In this document: piece by piece, positions 1-9,646 of the stretch
Position numbering within the stretch: the stretch's first letter is position 1
Layout of the letters: every line of letters begins with the position of its first letter
DNA from: Variovorax ginsengisoli
GTDB taxonomy: Bacteria > Pseudomonadota > Gammaproteobacteria > Burkholderiales > Burkholderiaceae_C
Assembly: GCF_030486595.1 (NCBI RefSeq)
Contig: NZ_JAUJZH010000001.1
Coordinates: 467,587 to 531,586 of the forward strand
Length of the DNA: 64,000 bases
Direction: 5' to 3'
The notes under the pieces: generated by a model
Database searches by the model: none
What the model was told of the DNA's origin: nothing
The model's input: the letters and a program-made list of their open reading frames with translations, nothing else
Made by a program: the position numbers and the translations under genes

Positions 1-1
1 G

Positions 2-1167
<1,166 letters not shown>

Positions 1168-1171
<4 letters not shown>

Positions 1172-2307
1172 ACGCACAAGCGAACGCCCATATCCTGGTG
1201 GTCGACGATGTCGACAAGAACGTCCGGCTGCTCGCGGACATCCTGACCGCGCGCGGCTACCGGACCAGCACCGCCGCCTCGGGCGAAGAGGCCCTGGCGC
1301 GCATTGCCGACGACCCGCCCGACCTGGTGCTGCTGGACGTGATGATGCCGGGCATGAACGGCTATGACGTCTGCCGCGCCATCCGCGCCGACCCGGCCCG
1401 GGCCGTGCTGCCGGTGGTGCTGGTGACGGCGCTGAACCCCGAGCAGGAGCGCGTGAACGGCCTCAACGCCGGGGCCGACGACTTCCTGAGCAAGCCGATC
1501 CATCAGGCCGAACTGCTGGCCCGCGTGCGCTCCCTGCTGCGCGTGAAGACGCTGTACGACGAGGTCCAGCGGCAGCGTGCCGAACTGCTGGCCTGGAACC
1601 GCACGCTCGAGCAGCGCGTCGCGGAAAGCGTCCAGCAGCTGGAGCGCGTCGGCCAGCTCAAGCGATTCTTCTCGCCCCAGCTGGCGCAGGCGATCATCGA
1701 AGGCGGCGCCGACGATCCGCTCAAGAGCCACCGGCGCGAGATCACCGTCGTCTTCCTGGACCTGCGCGGCTTCACCGCCTTCACCGAGACCGCCGATCCC
1801 GAGGAGGTGATGGCGGTGCTGGCGCAATACCATGCCGCGATGGGCCAGCTGGTGCTCGACCACCAAGGCACGCTGGAGCGCTTCTCGGGCGACGGCATGA
1901 TGATCTTCTTCAACGATCCGCAGCCCGTGGACGACGCGCCGGCCCGCGCCTTGCGGATGGCGGTCCAGATGCAGCGCGAGATGGCGGCCCTCAGCGGGCA
2001 ATGGCGCCGGCGCGGCTACGACCTGCACATGGGCATCGGCATCGCGCAGGGCTTCGCCACGCTGGGCGGCATCGGCTTCGACGGCCGCATCGACTACGGC
2101 GCCATCGGCACCGTCACCAACCTGGCGGCCCGCCTTTGCGGTGAAGCGGCGGGCGGCGAGATCCTGGTCTCGCAACGCATCAAGGCGGCCTTGCACGACA
2201 TGGCGCTTGAGGCCGAATGGTCGATCGAGGCGGTCGGCGAGCTGGAGCTCAAGGGCTTCCACCGCAAGGTGGCGGCCTGGCGCGTGTTCGGCGGGGTGGA
2301 TCGCTGA
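1168..2307 (+). CDS. Response regulator with class III adenylate/guanylate cyclase output domain
   Basis: A 379-residue cytoplasmic protein. The N-terminal receiver domain (about 1-125) has the acidic pair in VVDDVDKN, phospho-acceptor Asp57 in LLDVMMPG and Lys in LSKPIHQAE. A coiled-coil linker (about 130-180) leads to a class III nucleotide cyclase domain. Both metal-binding aspartates are present (FLDLRGFT and FSGDGMM) as are the transition-state Asn and Arg in TNLAARL. The position that normally carries the purine-selecting Lys reads Arg (ERFSGDG), so the nucleotide made, or whether the domain is a strict adenylate cyclase, is uncertain. The start ATG overlaps the kinase stop by 4 bases. 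Phosphorylation by the upstream kinase probably controls cyclic nucleotide synthesis. Confidence 0.92.
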
Positions 2308-2316
2308 GACGGCTGT

Positions 2317-2439
2317 TCAGGGCGCCCGCAGCAGGACCACCACTTCGGAGGTCAGCACGATCCAGCCCATGATCAGCAGCAGCCAGGCCGGAGGCCAGGC
2401 CAGGCGCCGAAGCAGCACGAGGAAGGCATAGAGAAGCAT
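2317..2439 (-). CDS. Small hydrophobic protein, 40 residues, hypothetical
   Basis: A 40-residue reading frame that is almost entirely one hydrophobic helix (MLLYAFLVLL at the start, then LLLIMGWIVLTSEVVVLL), with Arg residues between the two halves. It would be a single-span or hairpin membrane peptide. It lies convergent with the response regulator, 9 bases past its stop. The Shine-Dalgarno region is poor (GGGG directly before the ATG). I know no family for it; the composition supports a real membrane peptide but chance cannot be excluded. Confidence 0.4.
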   Translation of the reverse strand: MLLYAFLVLLRRLAWPPAWLLLIMGWIVLTSEVVVLLRAP

Positions 2440-2498
2440 CCCCGAATTGTCCGGACGCCCCTGCGGCGGGGGAATACCACAGAAGGGGGAGGCCCGGC

Positions 2499-2702
2499 TC
2501 AGCGGCCGGACAGGGACCCCGAGGCCGTGTCGAAGTCGAAGCCCAGGGTCGTGGCGCATTCCCGCGCCAGGGCGGCCGAGCGAGAGACCTGCTCGGTCAT
2601 CCGGTCGTTCAGGTGCCTTCCGCCGCGCCATGCCAGCCAGACCCACCCCGCCGCCACGGCGATCAGGCTGGCGCCAAGCCAGATCAGGTGAACGAACTCC
2701 AT
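2499..2702 (-). CDS. Small membrane-anchored protein, 67 residues, hypothetical
   Basis: Begins MEFVHLIWLGASL and has one N-terminal membrane helix (about residues 4-25, ending in WVWLAWRGG) followed by a soluble amphipathic tail. The ATG at 2702 is preceded by GAGGAG with a 7-base spacer, which decides it over the TTG six bases upstream. A short spacer separates it from the 40-residue gene on the same strand, so the two may share a transcript. Function unknown. It is divergent from the tannase gene, with 343 bases between. Confidence 0.6.
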   Translation of the reverse strand: MEFVHLIWLGASLIAVAAGWVWLAWRGGRHLNDRMTEQVSRSAALARECATTLGFDFDTASGSLSGR

Positions 2703-2966
2703 CGACAAGCTCCTCGTATTGGAGGCGCGAGTCTGTCTGCATGGCGCGGCATCGACATCCTACGGATTGGGGATGCGGCGCAAGGCCGGGGGGCGCGCGC
2801 CGGCCGGCACGAATCGGACGGGCTCGCATTGGCTCGACCTCCGTCGTCGGGATCCGCGAGCAGCACGGTTTGCCCCTGACCCGGCCAGGCACGGCCCGTC
2901 CCGATACGGGTATGTCCCGAGCAACTAGTTAATTTAAATAACTATTCTGCGTTTCGCGCGCTGCCC

Positions 2967-2986
2967 GTTTGTTGCCGACAACAAAC
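2967..2986. promoter_or_regulatory. Perfect inverted repeat, candidate operator upstream of tannase gene
   Basis: GTTTGTTG and CAACAAAC form a perfect 8-base dyad around a 4-base spacer, centred about 70 bases before the tannase ATG. A wider inverted repeat surrounds it: TAACTATTC at 2939-2947 and GAATAGTTA at 3022-3030. The 2703-3045 spacer holds no gene. MarR dimers typically bind dyads of this size and a marR gene follows the tannase, so this is the likely MarR site (inference). Confidence 0.6.
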
Positions 2987-3045
2987 AAAGCGCGGCGGGA
3001 ACAGCGAGGAATCGCTGCAAAGAATAGTTAACAACAGGAGACATC

Positions 3046-4974
3046 ATGGAGTCCCACGCCACGTTGAAGGTCTTGCTTGCGGGTGCCCTGTCCGCTGCCG
3101 CCGTGAGCGGTTGTGGCGGCGGGGGCGGCGGATTTTCGTTGCCGATCGCAAGCGCCCCTGTCCCTGCCCCTGCCCCTGCCCCCGCGCCTGCGCCAGCCGC
3201 TCCTCCGGCGCCTTCCGCATCGGCGCAGCCGCCGCTTCTCAACAACCCCGACGCCACGGCCGGCTGCGCCGCGGTGGCGACGCTGGCGTCCGAACTGTCG
3301 GCGACCGGTCGCAAGGTGAGCATCACGTCCGCCACGCTGTCGAAGACCACCGCCACCGACGCGAACGGCAATCCGCAGACCTATTGCGCCGTGGTCGGCA
3401 CAATCAACGGCGGCCGGACGGGCTTCAAGGCCGCCGGCCAGACCGACGCGCAGACCACCTATGCGATCGGTTTCCAGATCAACCTGCCCAGCACGTGGAA
3501 CAGCCGCCTCTTCTTCAGCGGCGGCGGCGGAACGGATGGATCCATCCCCAACACGACGGGCGTCATCACCAATGGCGAGGCGGTCAATCCGCTGCTCTCC
3601 GGCTACGCGACCGTATCGGACGACAGCGGGCACAGCGACAGCGTCAACAGCGACCCGAACAACGCCGGCAGTTCGGCCTTCGGCCTCGATCCGCAGGCGC
3701 GCCTGGACTTCGGCTACAACGCCATCGGCCAGACCAAGCAGCTCGCCAACCAATTGATCACGCGCTATTACGGCAAGAAGCAGGACTACGCCTATTTCAT
3801 GGGCTGCTCCGAAGGCGGGCGCGAAGCCATGATGGTGTCGCAGCGCTTCGGCGACGAGTTCGACGGCGTCGTGGCCGGCGACCCCGGCTCCGATCTGCCC
3901 AAGGCGTGGCTGGCGGAAGCCTGGGACACCCAGCAGTTCGGTGCGGCAGCGGCGGCACAGGGATTCTTCGAGACCGCCGGCCCGGGGGCCGGCACCACGC
4001 CACTGCTCTCCTCGGCCTTCACGATGCCGCAATGGAAGGCCATCCAGACGGCGATCCTCGCCAGATGCGATGCCGACGACGGCCTGGTCGACGGCATGAT
4101 CAACAAGTCATGTGCCTTCGACGTGAGCACGCTGGCCTGCGGCGCCGCGGGCGCGCCGGCGGACTGCCTCGTCCCGGCACAGGTCACGGCCATGCAGAAG
4201 GTCATGGGCGGCCCGAAGAACAGCGCCGGCACCGCGCTCTATGCGGACTGGCCGTGGGACGCGGGCATCGGCTCGACCGGCTGGCTGATCTGGAAGGTGG
4301 GGATCCCCGGCTTTGGCGCACCGGGCGTGAATGGCGCGATCAACGTGACGCTCGGCGGTGGCGCCGGTCCGCTCGTCTTCACCACGCCGCCCACGCAAGG
4401 CCTGTCGACCGCGAACTCGCTGGTTCAATACCAGCTGCGTTTCGACTGGGACAACGATGCACCGAAGATCACCACCACCAGCGGCATCTACGGCACATCG
4501 GCCTATGACTTCATGGGCACGCATTCGACCGACCTGTCCACTTTCAAGAACAAGGGCGGCAAGCTGATCGTCTATCACGGCACCAGCGATCCGGTGTTCT
4601 CGTTCAACTACACGGCCAACTGGTACAGCGCGCTGAGCCAGACGGCCGCGAACGGCACGGTCAAGGACTTCGCACGGCTCTTTGCCGTCCCAGGCATGAA
4701 CCATTGCAGCGGCGGTCCCGCAACCGATTCGTTTCCGGCCTTCACAGCGGTCGTGAACTGGGTCGAAAAAGGACAGGCGCCGGACCGGCTGATCGCGCGT
4801 TCCAGCACCACCACACCGGCCCAGTTCGGCTGGACGCTGCCGACAGGGGCGACGACCCGGGTACGGCCGCTGTGCCCCTATCCGCAGTACGCGAAGTACA
4901 CCGGCGCGACGGGCACTTCGCAGACTGCGCTGACAGCGCAGAACGATCCGGCCAACTACGTCTGCACGCCCTGA
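3046..4974 (+). CDS. Tannase/feruloyl esterase family alpha/beta hydrolase, predicted lipoprotein
   Basis: A 642-residue esterase of the tannase/feruloyl esterase family, which cleaves phenolic esters of plant origin. The N-terminal signal ends in a lipobox VSGC (Cys23), followed by a Gly run and a Pro-Ala linker, suggesting export and lipid anchoring. The catalytic Ser is in GCSEGG (Ser255), Asp in GTSDPVFS (Asp515) and His in GMNHCSGG (His553). Paired cysteines such as TLACGAAG and DCLV fit the disulfide-rich lid of the family. The ATG has AGGAG 7 bases upstream. The following marR gene and the palindrome upstream suggest induction by an aromatic ligand. The exact substrate cannot be read from sequence. 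Confidence 0.9.
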   Translation: MESHATLKVLLAGALSAAAVSGCGGGGGGFSLPIASAPVPAPAPAPAPAPAAPPAPSASAQPPLLNNPDATAGCAAVATLASELSATGRKVSITSATLSKTTATDANGNPQTYCAVVGTINGGRTGFKAAGQTDAQTTYAIGFQINLPSTWNSRLFFSGGGGTDGSIPNTTGVITNGEAVNPLLSGYATVSDDSGHSDSVNSDPNNAGSSAFGLDPQARLDFGYNAIGQTKQLANQLITRYYGKKQDYAYFMGCSEGGREAMMVSQRFGDEFDGVVAGDPGSDLPKAWLAEAWDTQQFGAAAAAQGFFETAGPGAGTTPLLSSAFTMPQWKAIQTAILARCDADDGLVDGMINKSCAFDVSTLACGAAGAPADCLVPAQVTAMQKVMGGPKNSAGTALYADWPWDAGIGSTGWLIWKVGIPGFGAPGVNGAINVTLGGGAGPLVFTTPPTQGLSTANSLVQYQLRFDWDNDAPKITTTSGIYGTSAYDFMGTHSTDLSTFKNKGGKLIVYHGTSDPVFSFNYTANWYSALSQTAANGTVKDFARLFAVPGMNHCSGGPATDSFPAFTAVVNWVEKGQAPDRLIARSSTTTPAQFGWTLPTGATTRVRPLCPYPQYAKYTGATGTSQTALTAQNDPANYVCTP

Positions 4975-5007
4975 AGCGCTCCTGCGTGCCGGCATGAACG
5001 GCAGAAG

Positions 5008-5029
5008 GCGGCCGCTACACTGGCCGCCG
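5008..5029. promoter_or_regulatory. Stem-loop with -10-like TACACT directly before marR
   Basis: GGCGGCC and GGCCGCC form a perfect 7-base-pair stem around an 8-base loop containing TACACT, ending 2 bases before the marR ATG. There is no T-run, so a simple terminator for the tannase gene is unlikely. TACACT is a good sigma70 -10 match 9 bases before the ATG, and no Shine-Dalgarno is present, so marR may have its own promoter and a leaderless mRNA. Confidence 0.4.
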
Positions 5030-5031
5030 AC

Positions 5032-5529
5032 ATGACGGCACGCCCCCCAATCCCAACGCACGAGTCCGCTGTGCACTCCCCCCCTCGCGGTGGCCTCGAA
5101 GACGAGCGCATGCGCCGGCTTCTCGGCTACAGCCTCGTGCAGGCGGCGATCCCCACGACCAACCTGTTCCTCAAGCACGTGGGAGAGCCATTCGATCTCC
5201 GCCGGGTCGAATATTCGCTGCTCGTGCTGGTCGACTCGAACCGCGATGTCGCCCCGAAGCAGCTGGCGCGCGCGCTCGCCGTGTCAGTGCCCTACCTCAC
5301 GGTGACGCTCGACCGGCTGGAGGCCCGCGGCTTGCTGGGTCGCAGCCGCAGCGAAGTCGATCGGCGCTCGCAGCACGTGCGGCTGACCCGCAAGGGCGCC
5401 GACCTGGTCAAGAAGGCGGAGGCGGTCGCCCTGTCGATGGAGAAAGAACTTCTGGGCCATCTGACGCCAGGCGAAAGTGCTTTGCTCTTCGAGTTGCTGC
5501 AGCGCGTGTCCGCGCATCGACGCGGCTGA
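5032..5529 (+). CDS. MarR family transcriptional regulator
   Basis: A 165-residue winged-helix regulator. The helix-turn-helix is KQLARALAVSVPYLTVTLDRLEARGL and the wing has the family motif RSEVDRRSQHVRLTRKG, in which Asp-Arg-Arg contacts DNA. Long N- and C-terminal helices for dimerisation flank it. It starts 57 bases after the tannase stop on the same strand. The ATG lacks a Shine-Dalgarno; an in-frame GTG further in would shorten the unusual polar N-terminus, so the start is less certain than the gene. Likely a phenolic-responsive repressor of the tannase gene, by context. Confidence 0.9.
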   Translation: MTARPPIPTHESAVHSPPRGGLEDERMRRLLGYSLVQAAIPTTNLFLKHVGEPFDLRRVEYSLLVLVDSNRDVAPKQLARALAVSVPYLTVTLDRLEARGLLGRSRSEVDRRSQHVRLTRKGADLVKKAEAVALSMEKELLGHLTPGESALLFELLQRVSAHRRG

Positions 5530-5550
5530 GTCAGAACACGCGGAGTCGCT

Positions 5551-6291
5551 TCAGCCCGGCAGGACGACCGGTTCGTCGAGTGCCGAGTAGTGGGGCCGCG
5601 ATTCGTACACCAGTTTCCTGTACTGAGGCCCCAGCGCATTGAAGATGAACCCCATCTTGTAGTTCGTCCTCTCGAGATGGTAGTTCGCGCTCTTGAGCAA
5701 AGGCACGATGGCCTCGGTGTAGGCAACCGGACCGGTCGTGTAGAAGACCCCTTCGGGGCCTACGCCGAACCGTTCGACCGTGTAGTTCTCGATGTTGTTC
5801 AGCACGTGTTCGATGACGGCTCTGAGAATGACGTGGCGGGGCGCAGCGGCCACATACCAGTTCTGGAACTCGCCTTGCGGGAAGTTCGAGAAGTGCCCGC
5901 CCCATCCGGGATGCGTTCCATCGGGCCCGTTGTCCCAGTGCGAAAGCAGATACTCGTGACTTGAAACGATGTCGTCGAGCCTCTTGGTCAAGCCGCTCTT
6001 GAGATCCAGGTAAACGCCGCCCACCCTGTAGATCAACAGATAGCGAAAGAAGTCCGCCCGCGCAGCCCCGTACCGGGGATTGATCCTGTCATAGGCCTTC
6101 TGGATCCGCGGGTCGTAGTTCTTGCAGATGAAATCGACGCAGGCGTTGTCATCGTAGAACTCGTAGCGCCAGCCCGGGTTCTGAACCTGAAGCTTCCGGA
6201 CGTGCTCCGCCAGCTCCGCGGGAAGCGCGGCATGGGCATTGGTCTGATGCAATATCCTGGGGATGCGGGTAAGCAATGGCTTTTGAAGCAT
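5551..6291 (-). CDS. GT32-type glycosyltransferase (OCH1-like sugar-binding region)
   Basis: A 246-residue protein with the GT32 pattern: N-terminal IPRILHQTN (nucleotide-sugar binding), a RYEFYDDNAC strand, then RADFFRYLLIYRVGGVYLDL holding the DxD region. The second Asp of DxD is replaced (LDLKS), a variant found in bacterial capsule and LPS relatives of this family. A GWGGHFSNF segment and C-terminal GPVAYTEAI follow. It is divergent from the TPR/GT41 gene (79 bases between starts), so the two may decorate the same surface molecule or protein. Length is typical for bacterial GT32. Acceptor and sugar are unknown. Confidence 0.82.
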   Translation of the reverse strand: MLQKPLLTRIPRILHQTNAHAALPAELAEHVRKLQVQNPGWRYEFYDDNACVDFICKNYDPRIQKAYDRINPRYGAARADFFRYLLIYRVGGVYLDLKSGLTKRLDDIVSSHEYLLSHWDNGPDGTHPGWGGHFSNFPQGEFQNWYVAAAPRHVILRAVIEHVLNNIENYTVERFGVGPEGVFYTTGPVAYTEAIVPLLKSANYHLERTNYKMGFIFNALGPQYRKLVYESRPHYSALDEPVVLPG

Positions 6292-6332
6292 GCGTCGTCG
6301 AGAAGCTCAGCCTGGGTGGCGCGATTCTACGC

Positions 6333-6361
6333 TTGGCGTGCCCATCGAATCACCATAGACT
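6333..6361 (+). promoter_or_regulatory. Predicted sigma70 promoter for the GT41 gene, probably leaderless
   Basis: TTGGCG, a 17-base spacer and TAGACT, followed after 9 bases by the ATG at 6371. Transcription should start at or within a few bases of the start codon, and there is no Shine-Dalgarno, so a leaderless transcript is expected. Confidence 0.5.
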
Positions 6362-6370
6362 CGCGACCCC

Positions 6371-8467
6371 ATGGACGTCCAGATCGCATGGGCCGAGCGC
6401 TACTTCCGCGCCGGCCAAATCAAGAGCGCAGAACCGCTGCTGCGCCAGATCGTAGCCAAGCCGAACCCACCGTCCAAGGCCTACGAACTGCTGGCCTACA
6501 TCTGCGGCAACCGCGGCGAGACGGAGGCTTGCGAGGAATACCTGACGAAGGCCGCCCAGCTGTCCAAGTGCTCGCCGGAGTGCTTGTTCTATCTCGGTCG
6601 TGTGCAGCTCCAGAGCGGCCGGGCGCGCGAGGCGACGACTTCATTCGAACGCTCGCTCAAAGTGGGCGGCGACTACTTCGAAGCGCTGCACGAACTCGGT
6701 GTCGCCTATGCCGCCTTGCACGAGGACGAACGCGCCGTGGCGGCGTTTCGCCGCGCCGAGCGCAAGAATCCGCGTTCGCCATTGCTGTTGCACAACCTCG
6801 CGAATGCCTTGACCGGTTTGGAGCATTTCAACGAAGCGCTGGTTTGTTACGACCGGGCCCTGGCGCTGGAACCGGATCGTGCCGCCGCCTGGAGCGATCG
6901 AGGCTCGGTGCTCACTCGCCTCGGCCGCGGGCTCGAAGCGCTGCAGAGTTACGATCGCGCGCTGGCCCTGGACCCCGGCAACGTCGCCGTCCTGGAGGAT
7001 CACGCCACCAGCCTGCTCGCGCTGCGGCGCTATCCGGAGGCGCTGGCCGCCTACGAGGCGTTGGCGAAAGTGGCTCCGGACAGCGACTACCTGCCCGGCC
7101 ACCTGCTGCATCTGCGCATGCACGAGTGCATCTGGCAGGACTGGGAACGCGACACTCAGGGGTTGTTGGCGCGGGTCGGGCAGGGCGAACGCGTCGCGAC
7201 CCCGTTCTCGTTGATGGGAACACCGGCGGATGCTGCGACGCTGCAGGCCTGCGCGCGAACCTTCGCCGAGAGCAGGTATCCGGCGCGCGCCAACGACGAG
7301 TCGGCAGCGGCGAGTGCGCCGCCGGGTGACGCCACCCGCAAGCTTCGCATTGCCTACTTCTCCTCCGACTTCCGAAACCACGCGACATCGCAACTCATGG
7401 TCCGGCTTTTCGAATGCCACGACCACACGCGGTTCGAGTGGTTCGGCTATTCGCTCGCCCACGGCGAAGGCGACGAACTGGGTCGCCGGGTCAGCGAGGC
7501 CTTCGATCATTTCATCGAGGTCGGCGATCACAGCGACGCCGAGATCGCCGACATGGCACGCGAGGCGTGCATCGACATCGCAGTCGATCTCAACGGCTTC
7601 ACACAGGGTTTTCGGGCCGGCATCTTCGCCCGTCGCGCGGCGCCGCTGCAGGTCAACTACCTCGGCTTCCCCGGGACGATGGGGTGCACGTACATGGACT
7701 ACCTCATCGCCGATCCGCGCCTGATACGCAGCGGCGAGGAGGCGTTCTACACCGAGAAAGTGGTGCGGCTACCCGAAAGCTACCAGGCGAACGACAACAC
7801 CAAGCGAATCGCAGAAGGCGTGCCTTCCCGCGAAGCCATGGGCCTTCCGGCTCAAGGCTTCGTCTTTGCCTGTTTCAACAACAGCTTCAAGCTCACGCCC
7901 GACGTATTCGACGTCTGGATGCGCCTGCTGCGCGATGTGCCTTCCAGCGTGCTGTGGCTGCTGGCGGGCAGCGAGCGCATGCAGGCCGAGATCGCCGCCG
8001 AGGCGCAGGCGCGCGGCGTGTCGTCCGAGCGCATCGTCTGGGCCAGCCGAGCGCCCCTGGCCGATCACCTGGCGCGCCACGCCCATGCCGACCTGTTCCT
8101 CGATACCTTCCACTGCAATGCGCACACCACCTGCAGCGATGCACTCTGGGCTGGCCTGCCGGTGCTGACTTTGGCAGGAAGCACCTTCCCTGCACGCGTG
8201 GCGTCCAGCCTGCTGCATGCGGCCGGCCTGGCTGAGCTGGTCACGCACAGCGTGACCGACTACGAGGCGGCGGCACGGAGACTCGCGAACAACCCGGAGG
8301 ACCTGGCAAGCCTGCGCGATCGCTTGCGCGTGGAGCGCGACCGGATGCCGCTCTTCGACACGCCGCGCTTCGCGCGCCACATCGAGGCCGCCTATGAGGC
8401 GATGGCGGAGCGCAGGCGAAATGGGTTCGAGCCCGATCACCTTTGGATCGACGCGTTGCCGATTTGA
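6371..8467 (+). CDS. TPR-repeat O-GlcNAc-transferase-like glycosyltransferase (GT41, SPINDLY type)
   Basis: A 698-residue protein. Residues 1 to about 230 are tandem TPR repeats (for example ALVCYDRALALEPDRAAAW and ALQSYDRALALDPGNVAV). The C-terminal half is the GT41 catalytic region: YFSSDFRNHATS with the catalytic-type His, NYLGFPGTMG, DYLIADPRL, FNNSFKLTPDVFDVW and CNAHTTCSDALWAGLPV, the nucleotide-binding loop. Eukaryotic and bacterial relatives transfer a sugar from a nucleotide donor to Ser, Thr or Asn of proteins. No signal peptide. It is divergent from a GT32 gene. Bacterial homologues have been linked to protein or flagellin glycosylation and to polysaccharides; which applies here is unknown. 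Confidence 0.9.
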   Translation: MDVQIAWAERYFRAGQIKSAEPLLRQIVAKPNPPSKAYELLAYICGNRGETEACEEYLTKAAQLSKCSPECLFYLGRVQLQSGRAREATTSFERSLKVGGDYFEALHELGVAYAALHEDERAVAAFRRAERKNPRSPLLLHNLANALTGLEHFNEALVCYDRALALEPDRAAAWSDRGSVLTRLGRGLEALQSYDRALALDPGNVAVLEDHATSLLALRRYPEALAAYEALAKVAPDSDYLPGHLLHLRMHECIWQDWERDTQGLLARVGQGERVATPFSLMGTPADAATLQACARTFAESRYPARANDESAAASAPPGDATRKLRIAYFSSDFRNHATSQLMVRLFECHDHTRFEWFGYSLAHGEGDELGRRVSEAFDHFIEVGDHSDAEIADMAREACIDIAVDLNGFTQGFRAGIFARRAAPLQVNYLGFPGTMGCTYMDYLIADPRLIRSGEEAFYTEKVVRLPESYQANDNTKRIAEGVPSREAMGLPAQGFVFACFNNSFKLTPDVFDVWMRLLRDVPSSVLWLLAGSERMQAEIAAEAQARGVSSERIVWASRAPLADHLARHAHADLFLDTFHCNAHTTCSDALWAGLPVLTLAGSTFPARVASSLLHAAGLAELVTHSVTDYEAAARRLANNPEDLASLRDRLRVERDRMPLFDTPRFARHIEAAYEAMAERRRNGFEPDHLWIDALPI

Positions 8468-8721
8468 GATGGCCCGGCCACGCGGCAGAGGCTTCGGCGG
8501 GCGCAGCTTTGCATTGACTGCGGACAAAACTTGCATTCCGCCCCAGTTGTGGACAATTTGACCGCAGTACCGCTCGAACCGGCAGCTCAATCAGCCGTGA
8601 AGAGTGCAAGGCTTTACGTCGACGATTTTGGTTGCCGCTCGGTGCCGTCATCCGCCCGACCGTTGCGAATGTCCGCATTGCTTTCAGGCCAGTTGTAGCA
8701 ACAAAAATTCAAGACTTTCCA

Positions 8722-9108
8722 TTAAGCGCGCTGTGCCTCGGAGCGATTTGCTCGGCGGATGACCTGAGGGGGCTGGCCGTACGCTCGGAGAAACGCCCGG
8801 CGCATCCTGTCGGGGTCGCCGAAGCCGGTGTCCCTCGCGACAGTCTCGACGGGTAGAAGCTGTGACTCGATCATCAGCCGCGCTGCTTCGGTTCGGAGAC
8901 GCTCGACCGCTCTGGCGGGAGTTTGTCCAGTCTCCTCTCGAAATACGCGGCCGAACTGACGAGGGCTGAGGTGTACAGCATCCGCAAGTTCTTCGACCGA
9001 GAGCTCGTTTGTCAGATGACTTTTCGCATACGTCAGTGCCTTCTGGATGCGATCGGTGCGCGGGAGCAATTCCAGCAGCGCGGAATGCTCGTAAACACGC
9101 CCTTCCAT
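8722..9108 (-). pseudogene. Remnant of a GlxA-type AraC regulator (only the C-terminal HTH domain left)
   Basis: 128 codons encode a complete AraC DNA-binding domain: LSVEELADAVHLSPRQFGRVF as first helix-turn-helix, ETGQTPARAVERLR, then VETVARDTGFGDPDRMRRAFLR as second. The linker EHSALLELLPRTDRI is the one that in GlxA-type regulators follows a DJ-1/PfpI domain of about 190 residues. That domain is missing: upstream of 9108 the frame runs antisense into the patatin gene. There is no Shine-Dalgarno at the ATG at 9108. It could still be expressed as a stand-alone SoxS-size HTH protein, but truncation is the simpler reading. Confidence 0.72.
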
Positions 9109-9125
9109 CGGCCGCGACCCAGCCC

Positions 9126-9597
9126 ATGACGACTCGAACCGCTTTCGTATTTGCCGGTCGAAGCCGTTCTGGCGAGCAGCGCCATCCCGGGCGTGTTCCC
9201 GCCCATCTCGATCGAAGGTCGTGAATTGGTGGATGGCGGAGTGTGCAGCAACACGCCCATCGCGGCGGCGGTGCGACTGGGCGCGACGGATGTCATCGTG
9301 CTGCCTGCCGGCTTCGCCCGCGCGGTGCGGACTCCGCCTCGCGGCTGGATCGGCCACACGATGCACGCCCTCAGCCTCGTGGTGGCGCGCCAGTTGGTGC
9401 AGGACATCGAGCACTTCGCGTCGCGGGTCCGCATCTGCGTCGTGCCCGCGCTCTGCCCGCTCGAAATCTCATCCTATGACGATGACCACTGCGCCGCGTT
9501 GATCGAACGCGCCGCCGACACCACGCGATCCTGGCTGCACGGCGGCGGGCTGCGGGCTGCGCCGAATCCGGGTCCGCAGGTCTTCCACACGCACTGA
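9126..9597 (+). pseudogene. Patatin-like phospholipase, internal deletion and frameshift
   Basis: The gene starts MTTRTAFVFAG at 9126, the usual start of bacterial patatin-like proteins just before the glycine-rich oxyanion loop. At about 9158 it jumps, in another frame, to VEAVLASSAIPGVFPP and RELVDGGVCSNTPI, the C-terminal part carrying the catalytic-type DGG aspartate. Some 130-150 residues with the glycine loop and GxSxG nucleophile are missing and the join is out of frame, so no active lipase can be made. The 3' part stays open to 9597. The start lies 17 bases from the truncated AraC remnant, so this locus has been hit at least once by deletion. Confidence 0.8.
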
Positions 9598-9646
9598 GGC
9601 TGGGGCGGCCGGGGCTCGGGCTTGTGGCGGCGCGCCGTCAGGCTGT

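Noticed and set aside
5008..5029. Rho-independent terminator of the tannase gene
   Set aside because: The stem is strong but no T-run follows and the marR ATG starts 2 bases later.
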